Assembly (NCBI GenBank): GCA_031993545.1
Contig: DAMAHZ010000008.1
Span: 7,178 to 71,177, forward strand
DNA from: UBA1535 sp002323775
GTDB taxonomy: Bacteria > Bacillota > Clostridia > Tissierellales > Sedimentibacteraceae
Reading direction: 5' to 3'
DNA length: 64,000 nucleotides
The notes under the pieces were generated by a model. That model saw only the letters and a program-made list of their open reading frames with translations. It searched no databases and was not told the origin of the DNA. The translations under genes and the position numbers were made by a program. Positions 17,402 to 24,530 of this stretch are shown here, piece by piece (the stretch's first letter is position 1; each line of letters begins with the position of its first letter).

Positions 17402-17434
17402 GGTTTTACCTCCTATTGTAATTTGATATCTATT

Positions 17435-17463
17435 ATCATACTATAACTTTAAACAAAATAATA
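17435..17463 (-). promoter_or_regulatory. Promoter of precursor 1
   Basis: On the minus strand a weak -35 TATTAT (17458-17463) is followed by 17 bases and -10 TATGAT (17435-17440). The -35 touches operator O1. The same hexamers and spacing recur for precursors 2 and 3, and TATTAT-17-TACAAT for precursor 4. A weak -35 next to an operator suggests activation. Confidence 0.7.
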
Positions 17464-17512
17464 TGGACAAGTTTTCATATTTAAAAAAATAAAAATATGA
17501 AAACTTGTCCAT
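17463..17512. promoter_or_regulatory. RiPP-locus palindromic operator O1
   Basis: Perfect 20-bp arms: ATGGACAAGTTTTCATATTT (17463-17482) and its complement (17493-17512), 10-base AT spacer. It lies upstream of the precursor 1 promoter, outside the transcript, so it acts as DNA rather than as a terminator. Confidence 0.85.
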
Positions 17513-17538
17513 CAATACAATGCTTATAATTTTGATAT

Positions 17539-17582
17539 AACAAACAAAAATTCGCTTAATTAAAAGCGAATTTTTGTTTGTT
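17539..17582. terminator. Terminator of RiPP precursor gene 2
   Basis: Hairpin with arms AACAAACAAAAATTCGCTT and AGCGAATTTTTGTTTGTT, 10 bases past the precursor 2 stop codon. Confidence 0.8.
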
Positions 17583-17591
17583 ATTTAAAAA

Positions 17592-17756
17592 TTACATTTT
17601 ACAAACACGACCGCCAATAGTATAATCAGGTGGTTCTGGTGGTTTAGGACCTCCACATGAAATATTGATGCTTACTGGTGGTGGATCAACGCTTGGGATA
17701 ACAATTATAGTGTCAGTGTCCTCTGGTGCCCATATACTGTCTAATAAATTTTTCAT
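17592..17756 (-). CDS. RiPP precursor peptide 2 (SCGGPKPP family)
   Basis: 54 residues. Leader MKNLLDSIWAPEDTDTIIVI, a variable proline-rich middle (PSVDPPPVSINI), then SCGGPKPPEPPDYTIGGRVC-KM with Cys34 and Cys52 seventeen residues apart and no other Cys. AGGAGG precedes the ATG, and the gene has its own operator and terminator. The ISI/INIS-C-GG-P-K-PP block and the G-G/P-x-V-C end are shared with the other three. It shows that two Cys suffice for the family. Substrate of the adjacent radical SAM enzymes by inference. Confidence 0.85.
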   Translation of the reverse strand: MKNLLDSIWAPEDTDTIIVIPSVDPPPVSINISCGGPKPPEPPDYTIGGRVCKM

Positions 17757-17818
17757 AGCTTTTACCTCCTATTATAATTTGATATCTATTATCATACTAT
17801 AACTTTAAGTAAAATAAT

Positions 17819-17868
17819 ATGGACAGGTTTTCATATTTTAAAAAATAAAAATATGAAAACTTGTCCAT
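17819..17868. promoter_or_regulatory. RiPP-locus palindromic operator O2
   Basis: Arms ATGGACAGGTTTTCATATTT (17819-17838) and AAATATGAAAACTTGTCCAT (17849-17868), one mismatch between arms. Upstream of precursor 2; the promoter is TATTAT-17-TATGAT on the minus strand. Confidence 0.83.
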
Positions 17869-17897
17869 TAATACGATGCTTATAATTTTGACATAAT

Positions 17898-17938
17898 AAA
17901 CAAAAATTCGCTTAATCAAAAGCGAATTTTTTGTTTAC
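17898..17938. terminator. Terminator of RiPP precursor gene 3
   Basis: Hairpin with arms AAACAAAAATTCGCTT and AGCGAATTTTTTGTTTA, 11 bases past the precursor 3 stop codon; same family as the other precursor terminators. Confidence 0.8.
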
Positions 17939-17949
17939 AATTTTAAAAA

Positions 17950-18105
17950 TTATACTTCACAAACAGGACCATTCATACTTCTATCAGGTTCTCTTGGCGG
18001 CTTTGGACCACCACATGAAATATTAATAGTTTCACCACCACTAAACGGAGTAATTATAACGTCAGTGTCCTCAGCTTCCCATATACTGTCTAACAAACTT
18101 CTCAT
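17950..18105 (-). CDS. RiPP precursor peptide 3 (SCGGPKPP family)
   Basis: 51 residues. Leader MRSLLDSIWEAEDTDVIITP, variable middle FSGGETINI, then SCGGPKPPREPDRSMNGPVC-EV with Cys31 and Cys49. The C-terminal 22 residues equal those of precursor 1, and the DNA coding for them is almost identical, while the leader and middle are closer to precursors 2 and 4. This mosaic suggests recombination between units. Ribosome binding site AGGAGGTG; own operator, promoter and terminator. Confidence 0.85.
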   Translation of the reverse strand: MRSLLDSIWEAEDTDVIITPFSGGETINISCGGPKPPREPDRSMNGPVCEV

Positions 18106-18166
18106 AATTTTTCACCTCCTATACAATTTATATATATTATCATACTATAACTTAAGGCAAAATAAT

Positions 18167-18216
18167 ATGGACAAGTTTTCATATTTTAAAAAATAAAAAT
18201 ATGAGAACTTGTCCAT
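18167..18216. promoter_or_regulatory. RiPP-locus palindromic operator O3
   Basis: Arms ATGGACAAGTTTTCATATTT (18167-18186) and AAATATGAGAACTTGTCCAT (18197-18216), one mismatch. Upstream of precursor 3; the promoter is TATTAT-17-TATGAT on the minus strand. Confidence 0.83.
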
Positions 18217-18241
18217 CATCATGAAGCTTATAATTTGATAT

Positions 18242-18283
18242 AACAAACAGAAATTCGCTTAATTAAAAGCGAATTTTTGTTTG
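18242..18283. terminator. Terminator of RiPP precursor gene 4
   Basis: Hairpin with arms AACAAACAGAAATTCGCTT and AGCGAATTTTTGTTTGT, 12 bases past the precursor 4 stop codon. Confidence 0.8.
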
Positions 18284-18294
18284 TAAGATAAAAA

Positions 18295-18462
18295 TTACTC
18301 CTTACACATATTACCGCCAATAGCATAATCTATCGGATATGGTGGTACTGGTGGTTTAGGTCCACCACATGAAATATTAATCTCTGCCGGTGGGTTTTCA
18401 AAGCATGGAACAATAACATCAGTGTCCTCAGATACCCATATACTGTCTAACAAACTTTTCAT
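18295..18462 (-). CDS. RiPP precursor peptide 4 (SCGGPKPP family)
   Basis: 55 residues, the longest of the four. Leader MKSLLDSIWVSEDTDVIVPC, middle FENPPAEINI, then SCGGPKPPVPPYPIDYAIGG followed by NMCKE. The loop between Cys32 and Cys53 is three residues longer than in the others, and there is an extra Cys20. It is the unit nearest the radical SAM genes and shares operator O4 with them. Ribosome binding site AGGAGGTG. The shared leader across all four suggests one recognition element for the modification enzymes. Confidence 0.85.
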   Translation of the reverse strand: MKSLLDSIWVSEDTDVIVPCFENPPAEINISCGGPKPPVPPYPIDYAIGGNMCKE

Positions 18463-18525
18463 AACTTTTCACCTCCTATCATACAATTTATATATATATT
18501 GTACTATATGTTAATGAAAAATAAT

Positions 18526-18575
18526 ATAGACAAGTTTTCATATTTAAAAAAATAAAAATATGAGAACTTGTCCGT
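18526..18575. promoter_or_regulatory. RiPP-locus palindromic operator O4, shared by divergent promoters
   Basis: Arms ATAGACAAGTTTTCATATTT (18526-18545) and AAATATGAGAACTTGTCCGT (18556-18575). It sits between precursor 4 (minus; TATTAT-17-TACAAT) and the radical SAM operon (plus; TCGACA-17-TATAAT), with a -35 touching each arm, so one bound regulator could control both. Confidence 0.85.
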
Positions 18576-18603
18576 CGACATAATTTTTACATCTTGATAT
18601 AAT
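18575..18603 (+). promoter_or_regulatory. Promoter of the radical SAM/M55 operon
   Basis: -35 TCGACA (18575-18580), 17-base spacer, consensus -10 TATAAT (18598-18603). The leader to the ATG at 18687 is about 75 bases. Confidence 0.72.
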
Positions 18604-18686
18604 GTATTTGTATTGCAAGACGATAAATTAGTATAATTAATTTATTGTAAATATAAGAAAATATCACATATAATTGGAGAATAGCT

Positions 18687-20045
18687 ATGATTAAAAGATT
18701 TGTTCTAGGTAATTTAATTTATTATATTGATAAAGACAATGTTTTACTTGTAAATTTAATTAGCTTCCGGAGACAAAAGATTAGTGCTGAAATTCTTACA
18801 AATATGATAGAAATAGAGAGTAAAATGAACAATGAGATAGTTTTATCTGAAAAAGAAAATGAAATACTAAACAGCTTATATCTCAACAAGCAAATTTTAC
18901 CAAAAGAAACAATCTCAGAAATTGAACAAAATTTACAAATCGAGCCTGAACTGAATTTAGATAAGTTTTCAGTTAAATCCTATACGTTAAACTTAACTCA
19001 TCAATGCAATTTTAAATGCTCATACTGTTACCAAAATAAATATAATCATAAACCAGAATATAAACAATTTATGACTATTAAAGATATTGACTTGATTAAG
19101 GAGTATCTTTCACAAGATTGTTTTGATGCTGACGAGGTTGAAGAAGTTGTGTTTTCCGGTGGCGAAAGTCTGTTACCAGAAAATATTAATACAATTAACT
19201 ACGCATTAAATAATTTACCATCTAAAAAATTTTTAATGTTTACAAATGGTGCTAATTTATTTGATTACAGAAAACATATTGATTATAACTTGATAGATAA
19301 ATTTCAAATTTCATTTGACGGTACAGCTGAGATAATCAAATACATTAATAAAAATCCTAATTCAAAAGTTTTTGAGAAAATAATTGATGGTATTAAATAT
19401 ATTGATTCTCTAAATAAAGAAATTTCAATTGTTGTAATGTGGACTAAGGAATTAGAACAATATATTGATGAATTTATCACTATATTAAATCAAAATGAAA
19501 TAATTAATAAAACTAACATGAAAGTAAAATTCATTTTAGCAAAGGACTATTATTCAACAAGTACAATAAATAATGATTTCTATAATTTAGATTATATATG
19601 TGACATTATTAAGAGAATTAATCCTAAGCTTTCACAGATTGGCAGCTCATTGGATATATTTGGAGAGGGTTCATCTATAAGCTATTTAATACATAGATCA
19701 CTTAACCAAAAAAAATCTTTAATATATAAACGCTGTGATTTGACTAAATCTGTCCCTTTTGTCTTTGAACCAAATGGAGAAATGTTTTGGTGTTTATGCC
19801 TTGGAAACAAGAATGGATGTATAGGCAATTACAAAGAAAATAAATATTTTGACAAAGACAAAGTTCTTAAATTAGCTAATAGAACTATTTTCAAGATTGA
19901 AAAATGCAAAACTTGTGACCTTAAATATTTATGCGCCGGAGGGTGTCCTTTGCCATTAACAAGTTTTGACAGTGATTTATATCAGCCTGTTTGCGGTTTA
20001 TATGGTTTAGAGGAATTTTGGGATCGTTTAGAGAAACTTGCTTAA
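18687..20045 (+). CDS. Radical SAM/SPASM peptide maturase 1
   Basis: 452 residues. An N-terminal ~95-residue segment fits a RiPP recognition (PqqD-like) region. The radical SAM core carries C107-NFK-C111-SY-C114 for the [4Fe-4S] cluster and FSGGE at about 156. A C-terminal SPASM domain has C350, C369, C371, C378, then C407-x2-C410-x5-C416-x3-C420 and C436, enough for two auxiliary clusters. Such enzymes install thioether, C-C or C-O links or epimerise residues in peptides. GGAG lies 8 bases before the ATG. First gene of a three-gene operon divergent from the precursors. Which bond it makes is not deducible. Confidence 0.92.
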   Translation: MIKRFVLGNLIYYIDKDNVLLVNLISFRRQKISAEILTNMIEIESKMNNEIVLSEKENEILNSLYLNKQILPKETISEIEQNLQIEPELNLDKFSVKSYTLNLTHQCNFKCSYCYQNKYNHKPEYKQFMTIKDIDLIKEYLSQDCFDADEVEEVVFSGGESLLPENINTINYALNNLPSKKFLMFTNGANLFDYRKHIDYNLIDKFQISFDGTAEIIKYINKNPNSKVFEKIIDGIKYIDSLNKEISIVVMWTKELEQYIDEFITILNQNEIINKTNMKVKFILAKDYYSTSTINNDFYNLDYICDIIKRINPKLSQIGSSLDIFGEGSSISYLIHRSLNQKKSLIYKRCDLTKSVPFVFEPNGEMFWCLCLGNKNGCIGNYKENKYFDKDKVLKLANRTIFKIEKCKTCDLKYLCAGGCPLPLTSFDSDLYQPVCGLYGLEEFWDRLEKLA

Positions 20046-20122
20046 CAAATATTCTAAAGCCTAAACCATAAACAATTTTAATTTATATTTATTTACAATT
20101 TTATGAAACAATGGAGGATGTA

Positions 20123-21415
20123 ATGAAAATAATAAAAAATTTAATAGCTATAGATTTAAAGGATGAAAATGAAGATTATCTTTTTGTTAATGGAATAAAT
20201 GGCATGGTTGATATAGTACATAAAAAAGAACGAGAAATAATAGAAAATTGGCGTTGTGCCGATGAGATAATTATTAAAGATGAATTTGAACAATCTATAT
20301 ATGATTATTTGGTGTCGCATCAATACATTATGGATATAGATGATGAACAGACAGCAAAACAAAATATAATCGAAAAATTAAAACATTTATCCGATGAAAG
20401 GTCTCAAAATCAACGCAAGGCATGTTTTGTAATAACATATAACTGCAATTTTGCATGCCCTTATTGCTATGAAAAGGAAGTCGAAACATCCCCTGTTATT
20501 TCAAAATCTATGGTAGATAAGGTTTTTTTAGATAATCCAAATATCGAATATATTAGTTTTTTTGGAGGAGAGCCTTTTTTAAACAGCAACAGAGATATAA
20601 TCAAGTATATTATAAGCAAAGCACCTGATGCTAAATATAGCGCTATTACTAATGGATACTATCTTCTTGAATATATTGATATATTCAAGTCTATTGATAT
20701 AACAAGTATCCAAGTAACAATTGATGGAACAAGAGAAGCGCATAATAAGTCAAGATGCTTAATAAACGGTTCGCCTACATATGATAAGATTATTGACGGA
20801 ATTAAAATTTGTGTTGAAAATAAAATTCCAATAAAAATAAGAATGAATATTAGTCCGGAAAATTTAGCTAATTGTTTAGAAGAAAAAAAGAGAATTGAAA
20901 GTACTGATTGGGGGAAAAATGTTCAATTTGAATTGCAGCCATTATTCCAATGCAGTAGTTCAACATCTAATGACCTGTATGAGTCTTTAGTGGATAATGA
21001 CAACGAAGATGGGTCAACAGAAAATCAAATACTAAAGAACTTATCACCAATATCTGACTTTTTATATAATGGAACTAAATTAGTGCCTGTTTTAAAAACT
21101 TGTGACCGTGACGGTTTAAATAGATTTTATGACCCTTATGGAAATGTATATAACTGCATATTAGCTGTCGGACAAAAGCATAAGTCAATAGGACAATACT
21201 ATCCAGAACTTTCTCTAAAAGAAAAAAGCTTTCTTACCAGAGATATTACCACAATAGAAAAATGTAAAAACTGCGCTAATTCACTACTTTGTGGCGGAGG
21301 ATGTCCTAATGCACTATATGACACTGAAGATGTATTTTCTCCAAATTGTTTTAATTTTCTAAATGACGTAAATAATACAATACCACTTGTATATAAAGCG
21401 AGGATGAGTAGTTAA
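20123..21415 (+). CDS. Radical SAM/SPASM peptide maturase 2
   Basis: 430 residues from the ATG at 20123, chosen because GGAGG lies just upstream; an in-frame ATG at 20111 overlaps that ribosome binding site. The N-terminal ~100 residues again look like a recognition domain. The core motif is CNFACPYCYE at about residue 108, with FFGGEP later. The SPASM region ends CKNCANSLLCGGGCPN with a final Cys in SPNCF. It differs strongly from maturase 1, so the two probably do different steps or act on different peptide segments. The stop abuts the start of the M55 gene (TAAATG), so co-translation is likely. Confidence 0.92.
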   Translation: MKIIKNLIAIDLKDENEDYLFVNGINGMVDIVHKKEREIIENWRCADEIIIKDEFEQSIYDYLVSHQYIMDIDDEQTAKQNIIEKLKHLSDERSQNQRKACFVITYNCNFACPYCYEKEVETSPVISKSMVDKVFLDNPNIEYISFFGGEPFLNSNRDIIKYIISKAPDAKYSAITNGYYLLEYIDIFKSIDITSIQVTIDGTREAHNKSRCLINGSPTYDKIIDGIKICVENKIPIKIRMNISPENLANCLEEKKRIESTDWGKNVQFELQPLFQCSSSTSNDLYESLVDNDNEDGSTENQILKNLSPISDFLYNGTKLVPVLKTCDRDGLNRFYDPYGNVYNCILAVGQKHKSIGQYYPELSLKEKSFLTRDITTIEKCKNCANSLLCGGGCPNALYDTEDVFSPNCFNFLNDVNNTIPLVYKARMSS

Positions 21416-22327
21416 ATGGAAAATTTATTGCTTGTAGTAGATGTAGAAGGCTGTATAGGGGTTTATGACCTTAACGATGTTGAAGATTATAGAAAAAAAG
21501 TTGAATTAGAAGTTTCATATATAATTGAGTGTATCAAGCAACTTGGAGATTATGAGATAACATTGTTAGACTGCCATGATGATGGCACTACATTGCTTGA
21601 TTATGCCAAGAAAAATGAAATAAATCATATTCAGCATTTATGGTCTTTAAAAGATGCTCATATTTATAACAAGGCTTTATTAATAGGATTTCATTCTAAA
21701 AATGGTGCAGGTGGTATACTTTCTCATACGCTTAGACCTGACATAAATAAATTGTACATTGGAAATAAAGATGTTGGAGAACTCTTTTTTATAATCAATT
21801 GGCTAGCTTATTATAAAATACCTGTAATATACGTTAGTGGCGATGAGACTCTTGAGCACGAAATAAAAAACGAATTAGGAAATGATTTTAATGGAATTTT
21901 TTGTATAGTTAAAACTTTATCTTCTTTAGAGATATTTCCTTTAATTAATATTAAAGATGCCTTATCAAAATGTTTGAGCTTATCCCCTGTTTGCTGCAAA
22001 TATGATGAAAGCGAACTTAAGGTAGAGCTTAGTTCTAAATGTTTCTCTAAGCTTATTCCGGATGAAATTTGCACTGTTTACAACAATTTTCTATTATTTA
22101 AGGATACTATGTCATTTGTAAATAATCTACAAGACTTATGCTATTATATTAATCTATCTTCCGGGTATCACCATAGACGAGTTAAAAGTGTTTCTAAATT
22201 AATAAGAGCAAAATACGCAAGTGTTGAAGAAATAAAGGATAATGATGTTAAATCTGCGTTAAGCAAAACATGGCAAGATTTATCGGATGCAGATATTAAA
22301 TTTCTATATAAAAAACTGTCAACATAA
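21416..22327 (+). CDS. M55 (DppA-type) D-aminopeptidase family protein in the RiPP operon
   Basis: 303 residues. The first ~200 match the M55 D-aminopeptidase fold: D9-x-E11 in VVDVEGCIGV, H54 in LDCHDD, H93 in IGFHSKNGAGG, H104 in LSHT and E122 in VGELFFI correspond to the metal ligands and the catalytic His of Bacillus DppA. VIYVSGDETLEHEI is also conserved. The C-terminal ~100 residues are not recognised. DppA releases N-terminal D-residues from peptides. Its place at the end of a radical SAM operon suggests trimming or degrading a product with D-amino acids, or unusual leader processing. That role is a guess; the family call is good. Confidence 0.82.
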   Translation: MENLLLVVDVEGCIGVYDLNDVEDYRKKVELEVSYIIECIKQLGDYEITLLDCHDDGTTLLDYAKKNEINHIQHLWSLKDAHIYNKALLIGFHSKNGAGGILSHTLRPDINKLYIGNKDVGELFFIINWLAYYKIPVIYVSGDETLEHEIKNELGNDFNGIFCIVKTLSSLEIFPLINIKDALSKCLSLSPVCCKYDESELKVELSSKCFSKLIPDEICTVYNNFLLFKDTMSFVNNLQDLCYYINLSSGYHHRRVKSVSKLIRAKYASVEEIKDNDVKSALSKTWQDLSDADIKFLYKKLST

Positions 22328-22328
22328 T

Positions 22329-22379
22329 AATAACCATAGGAATATTTTTATTATTTTTCGTAATCTTCCTATGGTTATT
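22329..22379. terminator. Bidirectional terminator between the RiPP operon and aspS
   Basis: AATAACCATAGGAA pairs with TTCCTATGGTTATT, with T-rich flanks on both strands, between convergent genes ending at 22327 and 22390. Confidence 0.85.
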
Positions 22380-22389
22380 TTATATTATT

Positions 22390-24174
22390 TTATTGTTTTT
22401 GCTCTATGCTTACTTTAATAGAAAGCTCTTTTAACTGTTTATCAGTTGCTTCGCATGGTGCGTTTGTCATCAAACAGGTTGCGCTTTGAGTTTTCGGAAA
22501 TGCTACTACATCTTTTATGTTGTCAGTACCTGTTAAAATCATAGTAAATCTATCCATTCCGTATGCAATTCCCCCGTGAGGCGGAACTCCATACTTAAAT
22601 GCTTCTAATAAGAATCCAAATTTCTCATTTGCTTCTTCTTCGCTTAGTCCCAAGGCTCTGAACATTCTGTTTTGAAGCTGAGCATTATTAATTCTTATAC
22701 TTCCCCCGCCTACTTCATATCCGTTTATTACTATATCGTAAGCCTTTGCCCTGCAAGCTTCCGGATTTGTTTCTAATTTATCTAAATCTTCATCTATCGG
22801 AGCTGTAAATGGATGGTGCTTAGCCACAAATCTATTTTCTTCCTCATCATATTCAAATAATGGGAACTCTGTTATCCAAACAAGCTCATATACATCATTG
22901 GAAATTAAGTTTTTACTCTGAGCTATTTCAGTTCTTAATGCTCCTAAAACAGTACTTACAACACCATTTTTGTCTGCAACTACAAATACTATGTCCTTTT
23001 CTTTTAGATTTAATCTTTCTTTTAATGCCTCTAGCTCAGATTCTGCCAAGAATTTAGCTATAGGTGATTCTATTGCGCCATTCTCAAATTTAAGCCAAGC
23101 AAGAGCTTTTCCTCCATAGGTTTTTATAAACTTCTCTAAGTTTGAAAGTCCCTTTTTAGAGAAATCATCAGCAGAGCCATCTATTTTAATACATTTTACC
23201 CTTCCACCATCTTCAACGGTTGATTTGAAAGCATTGAATGTTGAATTAGTAAATATATCAGATATATCATTGATTTCATAGCCAAAGCGAAGGTCTGGCT
23301 TATCTGAGCCGTATTTATCCATAGCAGTTTGATACGTCATACGCTTGATAGGCAGCTCTATATCAATGCCTTTTATCTCTTTAAATACCTTAGCAATAAG
23401 CTTTTCATTCATTGCTATGACATCTTCAACATCTACAAATGACATTTCGCAGTCAAGCTGTGTAAATTCAGGTTGTCTATCAGATCTTAAATCCTCATCT
23501 CTAAAGCATCTTACTATCTGGTAGTATCTGTTAAAGCCTGAAACCATCAAAAGTTGCTTGAACAACTGAGGTGATTGTGGCAAAGCATAAAACTTACCTT
23601 CATTAACCCTACTTGGAACTAGATAGTCTCTTGCTCCCTCCGGAGTAGGCTTTGTCAAATAAGGTGTTTCTATTTCATTAAAATGATTTTCAAACATAAA
23701 ATTTCTGATTACATTGTTCATCTTAGCTCTTGTTAAAAGCTTCTTTTGCATAGATGGCTTTCTAAGATCTAAAAATCTGTATTTGAGTCTCATTTGCTCT
23801 CCTACATCATCATTATCCTTGATGTAAATTGGTGGAGTTTGTGCAGTATCAAGAATTCTTAGCTCCTGAGCATAAACCTCAATATCTCCTGTTTCCATCT
23901 CAGGATTTTTTGATTCTCTTTCTCTTACTTCACCTCTGACAGCTATAACAAATTCACTTCTTAGCGATTCTGCCTTTTCAAATGACTCCTTGCTAAAATC
24001 TGTATCAAAGACTATTTGAACTAAGCCTGTTATATCTCTCAAATCAACAAAGACAAGTCCTCCTAAATTTCTTCTTTTTTGAACCCAACCCATAAGTGTA
24101 ACTTCTTTACCTATATCGCTCATACGAAAATCGTTACACATATTAGTCCTTCTTAAATTTCCCATTGTTTCCAT
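22390..24174 (-). CDS. aspS: Aspartate--tRNA ligase
   Basis: Class II synthetase charging tRNA-Asp. 594 residues of the bacterial type: an OB-fold anticodon domain (GKEVTLMGWVQKRRNLGGL), motif 2 in RCFRDEDLRSDRQPEFTQLD, the GAD insertion domain, and motif 3 in GIAYGMDRFTMIL. Whether it is discriminating or also charges tRNA-Asn cannot be told, since asparagine genes are not in view. AAAGGAAG precedes the ATG. It is controlled by an upstream T-box with a GAC specifier. Convergent with the RiPP operon. Confidence 0.97.
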   Translation of the reverse strand: METMGNLRRTNMCNDFRMSDIGKEVTLMGWVQKRRNLGGLVFVDLRDITGLVQIVFDTDFSKESFEKAESLRSEFVIAVRGEVRERESKNPEMETGDIEVYAQELRILDTAQTPPIYIKDNDDVGEQMRLKYRFLDLRKPSMQKKLLTRAKMNNVIRNFMFENHFNEIETPYLTKPTPEGARDYLVPSRVNEGKFYALPQSPQLFKQLLMVSGFNRYYQIVRCFRDEDLRSDRQPEFTQLDCEMSFVDVEDVIAMNEKLIAKVFKEIKGIDIELPIKRMTYQTAMDKYGSDKPDLRFGYEINDISDIFTNSTFNAFKSTVEDGGRVKCIKIDGSADDFSKKGLSNLEKFIKTYGGKALAWLKFENGAIESPIAKFLAESELEALKERLNLKEKDIVFVVADKNGVVSTVLGALRTEIAQSKNLISNDVYELVWITEFPLFEYDEEENRFVAKHHPFTAPIDEDLDKLETNPEACRAKAYDIVINGYEVGGGSIRINNAQLQNRMFRALGLSEEEANEKFGFLLEAFKYGVPPHGGIAYGMDRFTMILTGTDNIKDVVAFPKTQSATCLMTNAPCEATDKQLKELSIKVSIEQKQ

Positions 24175-24267
24175 AATAATTACTTCCTTTCTCGATTTAT
24201 AGTGATTTATTTTTTTCTGTAGGATATAGACTATTTATAACAATAAAGTTAAAAACTTTCTTATTAA

Positions 24268-24455
24268 ATAAAAAACTCGTCTCCTACATTACTGTAGGGA
24301 CGAGTAAAACCCGCGTTGCCACCCTAATTGGATTATAAATAATCCCTCTTAATTAGTTCGCTTATTAATGAGGTGTCTTCATCAAAGTATATAAACAGGC
24401 TTTCACCATCCCTGAATCGCTAAATACATATTCTTTTAACTACTATTCCTCAAGC
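24268..24455 (-). promoter_or_regulatory. T-box riboswitch, Asp specifier, upstream of aspS
   Basis: On the minus strand the leader contains GGGATGGTGAAAGCCTG (stem I), then GAAGACACC with specifier GAC (plus 24375-24377), then the T-box core AGGGTGGCAACGCGGG (plus 24310-24325), then a terminator stem ACTCGTCCCTACA...TGTAGGAGACGAGT plus T-run (24268-24305). Uncharged tRNA-Asp should stabilise the antiterminator and raise aspS expression. Confidence 0.93.
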
Positions 24456-24530
24456 AATATTTATTTATAATAAATTACCACACAATTTGCTTTATGTCAA
24501 TAATTATTTGCATAAATTGTAAAGATAATT

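Noticed and set aside
17190..18575. Regularly spaced repeats suggested a CRISPR array
   Set aside because: The repeats are 50-bp palindromes and hairpins every ~350 bases, with genes between them; spacing and repeat form do not fit CRISPR.
17463..18575. The long palindromes as transcription terminators
   Set aside because: They lie upstream of the precursor promoters, lack a T-run, and each gene already has a separate hairpin terminator after its stop.
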